Source: Polyodon spathula (taxonomy: Eukaryota; Chordata; Actinopteri; Acipenseriformes; Polyodontidae). From it: DNA of 64,000 bases. The stretch is from the NCBI RefSeq assembly GCF_017654505.1, contig NC_054537.1, forward strand, positions 416,494 to 480,493, in the 5' to 3' direction. The stretch's first letter is position 1, and the number at the start of each line of letters is the position of its first letter. A model generated the notes under the pieces. That model saw only the letters and a program-made list of their open reading frames with translations, was not told the origin of the DNA and did not search any database. Both the position numbers and the translations under genes were made by a program. Below, piece by piece: positions 54,990 through 64,000 of this stretch.

Positions 54990-57705
54990 CACGCCAGGTA
55001 ATTAAGCCGTGTACACGGGTATTCACTACCTATGCCTCAGTTAATTAAGCCGTGTACACGGGTATACACTCCCTATCCCTCAGTTAATTAAGCCGTGTAC
55101 ACGGGTATTCATTCCCTATCCCTCAGTTAATTAAGCCGTGTACACGGGTATACATTCCCTATCCCTCAGTTAATTAAGCCGTGTACACGGGTATACATTC
55201 CCTATCCCTCAGTTAATTAAGCCGTGTACACGGGTATACATTCCCTATCCCTCAGTTAATTAAGCCGTGTACACGGGTATACATTCCCTATCCCTCAGTT
55301 AATTAAGCCGTGTACACAGGTATTCACTCCCTATCCCTCAGTTAATTAAGCCGTGTACACAGGTATTCATTCCCTATCCCTCAGTTAATTAAGCCGTGTA
55401 CACGAGTATACATTCCCTATCCCTCAGTTAATTAAGCCGTGTACACAGGTATTCATTCCCTATCCCTCAGTTAATTAAGCCGTGTACACAGGTATTCATT
55501 CCCTATCCCTCAGTTAATTAAGTCGTGTACACAGGTATACATTCCCTATCCCTCAGTTAATTAAGCCCTGTACACGGGTATTCATTCCCTATCCCTCAGT
55601 TAATTAAGCCGTGTACACGGGTATTCATTCCCTATCCCTCAGTTAATTAAGCCGTGTACACAGGTATTCACTCCCTATCCCTCAGTTAATTAAGCCGTGT
55701 ACACGGGTATTCATTCCCTATCCCTCAGTTAATTAAGCCGTGTACACGGGTATTCACTCCCTATCCCTCAGTTAATTAAGCCCTGTACACAGGTATTCAT
55801 TCCCTATCCCTCAGTTAATTAAGCCGTGTACACGGGTATTCACTCCCTATCCCTCAGTTAATTAAGCCCTGTACACAGGTATTCATTCCCTATCCCTCAG
55901 TTAATTAAGCCGTGTACACAGGTATTCATTCCCTATCCCTCAGTTAATTAAGCCGTGTACACGGGTATACATTCCCTATCCCTCAGTTAATTAAGCCGTG
56001 TACACGGGTATTCATTCCCTATCCCTCAGTTAATTAAGCCGTGTACACGGGTATTCATTCCCTATCCCTCAGTTAATTAAGCCGTGTACACAGGTATACA
56101 TTCCCTATCCCTCAGTTAATTAAGCCCTGTACACGGGTATTCATTCCCTATCCCTCAGTTAATTAAGCCGTGTACACGGGTATTCATTCCCTATCCCTCA
56201 GTTAATTAAGCCGTGTACACAGGTATTCACTCCCTATCCCTCAGTTAATTAAGCCGTATACACGGGTATTCATTCCCTATCCCTCAGTTAATTAAGCCGT
56301 GTACACAGGTATTCACTCCCTATCCCTCAGTTAATTAAGCCCTGTACACGGGTATTCACTCCCTATCCCTCAGTTAATTAAGCCATGTACACAGGTATTC
56401 ATTCCCTATCCCTCAGTTAATTAAGCCGTGTACACAGGTATTCATTCCCTAACCCTCAGTTAATTAAGCCGTGTACACAGGTATACATTCCCTATTCCTC
56501 AGTTAATTAAGCCCTGTACACAGGTATTCACTCCCTATCCCTCAGTTAATTAAGCCGTGTACACGGGTATTCATTCCCTATCCCTCAGTTAATTAAGCCG
56601 TGTACACGGGTATTCATTCCCTATCCCTCAGTTAATTAAGCCGTGTACACGGGTATTCATTCCCTATCCCTCAGTTAATTAAGCCGTGTACACGGGTATA
56701 CATTCCCTATCCCTCGGTTAATTAAGCCGTGTACACGGGTATTCATTCCCTATCCCTCAGTTAATTAAGCCGTGTACACGGGTATTCATTCCCTATCCCT
56801 CAGTTAATTAAGCCGTGTACACGGGTATTCATTCCCTATCCCTCAGTTAATTAAGCCCTGTACACAGGTATTCATTCCCTATCCCTCAGTTAATTAAGCC
56901 GTGTACACGGGTATACATTCCCTATCCCTCAGTTAATTAAGCCGTGTACACAGGTATTCATTCCCTATCCCTCAGTTAATTAAGCCGTGTACACGGGTAT
57001 TCACTCCCTATCCCTCAGTTAATTAAGCCGTGTACACGGGTATTCATTCCCTATCCCTCAGTTAATTAAGCCGTGTACACGGGTATTCATTCCCTATCCC
57101 TCAGTTAATTAAGCCGTGTACACGGGTATTCATTCCCTATCCCTCAGTTAATTAAGCCGTGTACACGGGTATACATTCCCTATCCCTCGGTTAATTAAGC
57201 CCTGTACACGGGTATTCATTCCCTATCCCTCAGTTAATTAAGCCGTGTACACGGGTATTCATTCCCTATCCCTCAGTTAATTAAGCCGTGTACACTGGTA
57301 TTCATTCCCTATCCCTCAGTTAATTAAGCCGTGTACACGGGTATTCATTCCCTATCCCTCAGTTAATTAAGCCGTGTACACGGGTATTCACTCCCTATCC
57401 CTCAGTTAATTAAGCCGTGTACACGGGTATTCATTCCCTATCCCTCAGTTAATTAAGCCGTGTACACCGGTATTCATTCCCTATCCCTCAGTTAATTAAG
57501 CCGTGTACACAGGTATACATTCCCTATCCCTCAGTTAATTAAGCCCTGTACACGGGTATTCATTCCCTATCCCTCAGTTAATTAAGCCGTGTACACAGGT
57601 ATACATTCCCTATTCCTCAGTTAATTAAGCCCTGTACACGGGTATTCATTCCCTATCCCTCAGTTAATTAAGCCGTGTACACGGGTATTCATTCCCTCTC
57701 TGTTC
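54990..57705. repeat. 43-bp minisatellite with two palindromes, about 63 units
   Basis: Unit CAGTTAATTAAGCCGTGTAC ACGGGTATTCATTCCCTATC CCT. It includes TTAATTAA and the 12-base perfect palindrome CCGTGTACACGG, which point variants (CCCTGTACAC, GTGTACACAGG) often break. Confidence 0.97.
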
Positions 57706-57962
57706 CTGACACAGGTATCACAACATCATGCGTTGTTTTCATTAGATATCTAGTGGGTCACTCTCCCATTCAGACAGAAGCGTGTGTCACTATTTTATCG
57801 ACGGTGTATTTATAATGCAAGCCGCTCGATCCCATGTGGACAGGGATAGCGCAGCATACACTGCCGTGAGAACAGCTGAAGCATCCGCTCTTACTTTGTA
57901 TTTTATTTTACTATTTATTAAAACAAACCGGTTCCATTTTCTAAATCCATCTCATACGCTGC

Positions 57963-58017
<55 letters not shown>

Positions 58018-59140
58018 AAACTTTAGCGTTAGCTACTCAAATTGTAACACTGAGTGCGTGTTGCTATATCTGTAGAGAGTTGTCTTGTAATCAAACACCA
58101 AACAAACGCAAATACGTCAGTTCTGAAGCTTGAAGCGAATACTGCTCTGTAATTACAAACTCCCGCCTCTGTATGTCTTCATATTAAAACACAGCCCCAA
58201 CTGAACTGCTGTTCCGCACACTGACCAGCTCCCACCCTCCACCAGATGTTATGATTTGCTGATGGTGAGACGGTTGTATCCCCGATTGGTTGCCATGCTT
58301 ATCCATCAAATAAAACGGATCCCTCCTTTTGCGCCGCTCAGCTGCATTCCAAAGGCTGCATACAGTCACACACCGAGAGACGTTTTCAATGCTCTCCCCC
58401 CCCTCCCCCCCCGACTCGGGTTCATTAGTGCAATGCTTTGAATTGCATGAGTGTGAAGCTAATGCTTTCGTTAAACTGTGCTCTGCACATGTAAACAACG
58501 GAACACGACTGTACAGCACTGTACAGAACACAAGTGTGTACACTCTCATAATCACACAAAGCTATTAGGAACGCTGTGGAGTTCTCAGTTGGTGTACTTC
58601 AAAGTGCAATCTGCACCAATGTGGTTGTCATTCAGGGAAGGCTTCATTAAACTATGCTGTGTTTGTAAACATCAACGACCCTGATGTTCGTTTGGGTGAG
58701 CTAGTCTAGGATCAGTGCTCCTTGGGGTCACCTGTGAAACCTGAAGTAACAGTTTGATTTTCTAGTGCGGTGTATCAAAGCTTTCGTTATTGTGATAGAA
58801 CACTATAAACAGATTCCCAATGCATGGCCAATGCTAACCCTTTGAAGAGTTTAGCTCAATGAAACACCCTTATAAAAATGTACCTGGGGAGCTGGAGCAC
58901 TGGCTCCAGTGTGGCAAGAAAACGGTTAATTTGAGGACTTGTTATTTAACCCTTTCAGTTCTGAATGAACTTTGTCGAGCTGAAGAATAAACTCCTTTAT
59001 TGAGAATGATGAGACCAGGACAAAGCATTTAGTTTTTACATATATGCATACATTACCACAGTGTAAGGTAGGGTGTACTATAAATATATGTAGAAACCAT
59101 TCTTCTGTCCTCCGGTCCTGCACTAGGTCCTTAGATTGGG
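57706..59140. other. Unique sequence, no gene recognised
   Basis: Holds (TTA)n at 57963-58012 and a C-run near 58396-58412. Short open frames show no family similarity. Confidence 0.5.
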
Positions 59141-59144
59141 ACCC

Positions 59145-59265
59145 AGGAGTCCTGTGAGGTTCCAGTCCTGTGTTCCACCTCTGACACTGACTCACTTAAC
59201 CTTCTTGCGCTCCATCCTGTGGATGAGATCTTAAATCAGTGTCCTATTGTAAGTGACTCTGCATA
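59145..59265 (+). mobile_element. CORE-SINE fragment
   Basis: CTGACTCACTTAACCTTCTT and CCTATTGTAAGTGACTCTGC match the SINE at 42975-43225. Head and tail are missing. Confidence 0.55.
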
Positions 59266-59277
59266 TAATCCACATTT

Positions 59278-59740
59278 TTATTGTCTGCATGCAGTACCTT
59301 ACACTTTTCTCTATTCAATGTCATTTGTCATGTGTCTGCCCAGTTCTGAATCTTGTCTAGATCATTTTGAATGACCTTTGCTGCTGCAACAGTGTTTGCC
59401 ACTCCTTCTATTTTTGTGTCGTCTGCAAATTTAACAAGTTTTCTTACTATACCAGAATCTAAGTCATTAATGTAGATTAGGAATAGCAGAGGACCTAATA
59501 CTGATCCCTGTGGTACTCCACTGGTTACCTCGCTCCATTCTGAGGTGTCTCCTCTAATCACCACTCCCTAATTCATGTGCATGCATTTCCTTGAATCCCT
59601 GCTGAGTTCAGTTTGAGAATTAATCATGGGACTTTGTCAAAAGCTTTCTGGAAATCTAAATAAACCATGTCATATGCTTTGCAGTTATCCATTGTCAATG
59701 TTGCATCCTGAAAAAAGTCAAGCAGGTTTGTTAGACTCCA
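59278..59740 (-). mobile_element. LINE reverse-transcriptase fragment
   Basis: Same CR1/L2-like family. In minus sense it shows YLDFQKAF, SGVPQGSVLGPLLFLIYIND and KFADDTK. Internal deletions near 59565 and 59625. Dead fragment. Confidence 0.88.
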
Positions 59741-60488
59741 CAAGCATTGTTTAATGATCTGTCTGTAAAAGTAAACTGCATGGCAGTATCTCCGCCTGCT
59801 ACAGGACAGGCTGGTTTATATTTACCTTTGGGCTTCATGCCACTCCTTCTGCTCACCCAGTGGAGTGCCAGCTTGTGTGTCAGAGCCCAGAAGGAGCTGA
59901 GTTCGAGTCTGCTTGTCTTGTTTACAGCAATGCTGCAGTATTGGAAAGGCACAGCAGGTGGAAACAGTCAGGAGATTGTCAGATTTCAGCATAATAAGAT
60001 GAATCACCTATGACAGATGTCCTTCTTCAATAAGCTTTTTAAATATCTTTGATCCAAAGTCCCAAAGTAATTTGATTGTGCATTTGTAGTCCCTGAGTGC
60101 AGTCTTGGTCAGATAGCAGGCGAACATGTATCGTGATATGAAAACAAGGTAATAATTTGTTGTCACTGGTCAATACAGTTATCAGCTACATCAATTGCTG
60201 GAGCAGCATTGAATCAGCCTTTTAAAGCTGCCATTTAAAATACAAATCTCCTTTTAATCATTACTAGCTGTAATCTCTGAAATGTAGTATTCTCCCTTAA
60301 AGCACTGCAGAGCTAGTGAAACAGACAGGGAGGAAACAGCAGCAGCAGAGCTAATAACTGAATCTCCGCTAACAAGAGTCAATCAGAGCTGTTCTGCAGT
60401 GCACCATGTCACCATTGAAATATTGCACTCAGCTTTAACCATGCACACGTTTACCATGGCACTCAGCTTTAACCATACACACATTTAC
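59741..60488. other. Unique sequence, no gene recognised
   Basis: No coding similarity. Two GCACTCAGCTTTAACCAT repeats occur at 60425-60480. Confidence 0.5.
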
Positions 60489-61020
60489 CAGAATCTCTTA
60501 AGAGCTGCCTGCTTCATGCATTAACCAGGAGCACAGCCCCATTGGGACCAGGCACACAGACATTGTGAGTACAGGACAAGCAGAATCTCTTAAGAGCTGC
60601 ATGCTTCATGCATTAACCAGGAGCACAGCCCCACTGGGACCAGGTAAACAGGCACTGTGAGTATAGGATCAGGAGAATGTCTCAAGAGCTTCCTGCTTCA
60701 TGCATTAACCAGGAGCACAGCCCCATTGGGACCAGGTAAACAGGCACTGTGAGTACAGGACAAGGAGAATCTCTTAAGAGCTGCCTGCTTCATGCATTAA
60801 CCAGGAGCACAGCCCCATTGGGACCAGGTAAACAGGCACTGTGAGTATAGGACCAGGAGAATGTCTCAAGAGCTGCCTGCTTCATGCATTAACCAGGAGC
60901 ACAGCCCCATTGGGACCAGGCATACAGACACTGTGAGTACAGGACAAGGAGAATCTCTTAAGAGCTGCCTGCTTCATGCATTAACCAGGAGCACAGCCCC
61001 ATTGGGACCAGGCATACAGG
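60489..61020. repeat. 92-bp minisatellite, about 6 units
   Basis: Unit contains CTGCCTGCTTCATGCATTAA, CCAGGAGCACAGCCCCATTG and GGACCAGGTAAACAGGCACT. Two subtypes (ATCTCTTAAGAG, ATGTCTCAAGAG) alternate. Confidence 0.94.
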
Positions 61021-61399
61021 AGAACCTCTCTGGCATTCTCTTTCACTGGCACTGCACACCTGCAAGCGTTCCACACCCAGGTATTAGAATTGCATAGTAA
61101 CAGTGTAATGAAGCCTCGTGATAGCAGCAACATTAGAGAAGTAAATGGGAGGGACTGGTCTGCAGTGTTGATTACTGTGCAGCCTCATGCGCTGACATGT
61201 TGCTTTGTCAAACCCCTTCATGTGGAAAATGCCACAGCTCCAGGCTGCTAATAATATGTTTGTAAATAGAAGGGGGTCGACCATGTTGAAGTACACAGCA
61301 GGACCTGGGAAAGTCACAGCATCCCTCACCATTATGAAACGAAATTTCTAACTAAAAAAAACTAAACTAAACTAAACTAAAAAAAGAGTATGTCATAAT

Positions 61400-61706
61400 G
61401 TAAGAACATAAGAAAGTTTACAAACGAGAGGAGGCCATTCGGCCCATCTTGCTCGTTTGGTTGTTAGTAGCTTATTGATCCCAAAATCTCATCAAGCAGC
61501 TTCTTGAAGGATCCCAGGGTGTCAGCTTCAACAACATTACTGGGGAGTTGATTCCAGACCCTCACAATTCTCTGTGTAAAAAAGTGTCTCCTATTTTCTG
61601 TTGTGAATGCCCCTTTTTCTAAACTCCATTTGTGACCCCTGGTCCTTGTTTCTTTTTTCAGGCTGAAAAAGTCCCTTGGGTCGACACTGTCAATACCTTT
61701 TAGAAT
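61400..61706 (-). mobile_element. LINE 3'-end fragment
   Basis: Begins with the AAGAACATAAGAAAG tail and CCATTCGGCCCATC motif, then codes in minus sense for the C-terminal ORF2 region. Breaks off in TTTTAGAATTTT where the next array begins. Confidence 0.9.
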
Positions 61707-61712
61707 TTTGCT

Positions 61713-64000
61713 TTACATTACATTCATTAGAACACCCCATTGCTTCTGTAGTTCAGCAGTGTGCACATGTATTACAACACCCCATTGCTTCTGTAGTTCA
61801 GCAGTGTGCACATGTATTACAACACCCCATTGCTTCTGTAGTTCAGCAGTGTGCACATGTATTACAACACCCCATTGCTTCTGTAGTTCAGCAGTGTGCA
61901 CATGTATTAGAACACCCCATTGCTTCTGTAGTTCAGCAGTGTGCACATGTATTAGAACACCCCATTGCTTCTGTAGTTCAGCAGTGTGCACATGTATTAG
62001 AACACCCCATTGCTTCTGTAGTTCAGCAGTGTGCACATGTATTACAACACCCCATTGCTTCTGTAGTTCAGCAGTGTGCACATGTATTACAGCACCCCAT
62101 TGCTTCTGTAGTTCAGCAGTGTGCACATGTATTAGAACACCCCATTGCTTCTGTAGTTCAGCAGTGTGCACATGTATTACAACACCCCATTGCTTCTGTA
62201 GTTCAGCAGTGTGCACATGTATTACAACACCCCATTGCTTCTGTAGTTCAGCAGTGTGCACATGTATTACAACACCCCATTGCTTCTGTAGTTCAGCAGT
62301 GTGCACATGTATTAGAGCACCCCATTGCTTCTGTAGTTCAGCAGTGTGCACATGTATTACAACACCCCATTGCTTCTGTAGTTCAGCAGTGTGCACATGT
62401 ATTACAACACCCCATTGCTTCTGTAGTTCAGCAGTGTGCACATGTATTAGAACACCCCATTGCTTCTGTAGTTCAGCAGTGTGCACATGTATTAGAACAC
62501 CCCATTGCTTCTGTAGTTCAGCAGTGTGCACATGTATTAGAACACCCCATTGCTTCTGTAGTTCAGCAGTGTGCACATGTATTACAACACCCCATTGCTT
62601 CTGTAGTTCAGCAGTGTGCACATGTATTACAACACCCCATTGCTTCTGTAGTTCAGCAGTGTGCACATGTATTAGAACACCCCATTGCTTCTGTAGTTCA
62701 GCAGTGTGCACATGTATTAGAACACCCCATTGCTTCTGTAGTTCAGCAGTGTGCACATGTATTAGAACACCCCATTGCTTCTGTAGTTCAGCAGTGTGCA
62801 CATGTATTAGAGCACCCCATTGCTTCTGTAGTTCAGCAGTGTGCACATGTATTACAACACCCCATTGCTTCTGTAGTTCAGCAGTGTGCACATGTATTAC
62901 AACACCCCATTGCTTCTGTAGTTCAGCAGTGTGCACATGTATTAGAGCACCCCATTGCTTCTGTAGTTCAGCAGTGTGCACATGTATTACAACACCCCAT
63001 TGCTTCTGTAGTTCAGCAGTGTGCACATGTATTACAACACCCCATTGCTTCTGTAGTTCAGCAGTGTGCACATGTATTACAACACCCCATTGCTTCTGTA
63101 GTTCAGCAGTGTGCACATGTATTACAACACCCCATTGCTTCTGTAGTTCAGCAGTGTGCACATGTATTACAACACCCCATTGCTTCTGTAGTTCAGCAGT
63201 GTGCACATGTATTACAACACCCCATTGCTTCTGTAGTTCAGCAGTGTGCACATGTATTACAACACCCCATTGCTTCTGTAGTTCAGCAGTGTGCACATGT
63301 ATTAGAACACCCCATTGCTTCTGTAGTTCAGCAGTGTGCACATGTATTACAACACCCCATTGCTTCTGTAGTTCAGCAGTGTGCACATGTATTAGAACAC
63401 CCCATTGCTTCTGTAGTTCAGCAGTGTGCACATGTATTAGAACACCCCATTGCTTCTGTAGTTCAGCAGTGTGCACATGTATTAGAGCACCCCATTGCTT
63501 CTGTAGTTCAGCAGTGTGCACATGTATTAGAGCACCCCATTGCTTCTGTAGTTCAGCAGTGTGCACATGTATTAGAGCACCCCATTGCTTCTGTAGTTCA
63601 GCAGTGTGCACATGTATTACAACACCCCATTGCTTCTGTAGTTCAGCAGTGTGCACATGTATTACAACACCCCATTGCTTCTGTAGTTCAACAGTGTGCA
63701 CATGTATTAGAACACCCCATTGCTTCTGTAGTTCAGCAGTGTGCACATGTATTAGAACACCCCATTGCTTCTGTAGTTCAGCAGTGTGCACATGTATTAC
63801 AACACCCCATTGCTTCTGTAGTTCAGCAGTGTGCACATGTATTAGAGCACCCCATTGCTTCTGTAGTTCAGCAGTGTGCACATGTATTAGAGCACCCCAT
63901 TGCTTCTGTAGTTCAGCAGTGTGCACATGTATTAGAGCACCCCATTGCTTCTGTAGTTCAGCAGTGTGCACATGTATTAGAACACCCCATTGCTTCTGTA
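61713..64000. repeat. 45-bp minisatellite, 50 or more units, runs off the window
   Basis: Unit ATTACAACACCCCATTGCTT CTGTAGTTCAGCAGTGTGCACATGT over 45 bases. The only common variants are C/G and A/G in ATTA(C/G)A(A/G)CA. 45 is 3 x 15, giving a 752-codon minus-strand frame that repeats HTAELQKQWGVVIHV. No splice or regulatory context supports coding. Confidence 0.97.

Noticed and set aside
61713..63971. 752-codon minus-strand frame with 15-residue repeats
   Set aside because: The unit is exactly 45 bp, so absence of a stop in one unit leaves the whole array open. No promoter, splice or non-repeat coding sequence is attached.

Overview
This is vertebrate nuclear DNA. It is most likely from a ray-finned fish, and the CR1/L2-like LINE tail and the repeat load suggest a non-teleost such as a sturgeon or paddlefish; that placement is inference. 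The one gene that can be read with confidence is GARS1 (glycyl-tRNA synthetase) on the minus strand. All 17 coding exons lie between 43947 (mitochondrial start codon) and 13933 (stop). Every exon junction joins in frame, giving an intact 750-residue protein close to the human length. Exon 1 carries two start codons, for mitochondrial and cytosolic forms. Intron 11 has the signature of a minor-class (U12) AT-AC intron.

The striking property of the window is tandem repetition. At least 23 different minisatellites (units mostly 31-113 bp) cover roughly a third to half of it, and nearly every GARS1 intron has its own private array. Several arrays were seeded at splice sites. The intron 10 array (26264-28050) is about 30 copies of the 3' splice site of exon 11 together with its first ~11 codons. 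The intron 3 array (34110-35595) repeats the 3' splice site and about 33 bases of exon 4. The intron 1 array (40850-41370) repeats the 3' splice site of exon 2. The intron 16 array (14908-15478) resembles the 5' splice site of exon 16. This amplification of splice junctions into decoy arrays inside an essential gene is the best candidate for something undescribed.

Layout. 1-1290: broken copy of a repetitive two-exon gene family, with a TATA box and perfect heat-shock elements upstream. 3150-9660: 31-bp array. 10040-11345: 69-bp array. 12327-13757: 62-bp array touching the GARS1 poly(A) signal. 13768-44000: GARS1, with introns holding two CR1/L2-like LINE copies (22885-25733 antisense, 37669-40390 sense), hAT-like MITEs, a Tigger-like MITE, one probable solo LTR with heat-shock elements, a second possible LTR and a CORE-SINE. 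44747-44869: an unidentified exon-like block. 44920-46030: two small arrays. 46128-52180: a higher-order repeat of three ~690-bp blocks, the first two each followed by a 61-bp array. 54990-57705: 43-bp array with two palindromes. 59278-61705: LINE and SINE fragments and a 92-bp array. 61713-64000: 45-bp array running off the window. The long open frames inside arrays are shadows of units whose length is a multiple of three, or of arrays that lack stop codons.
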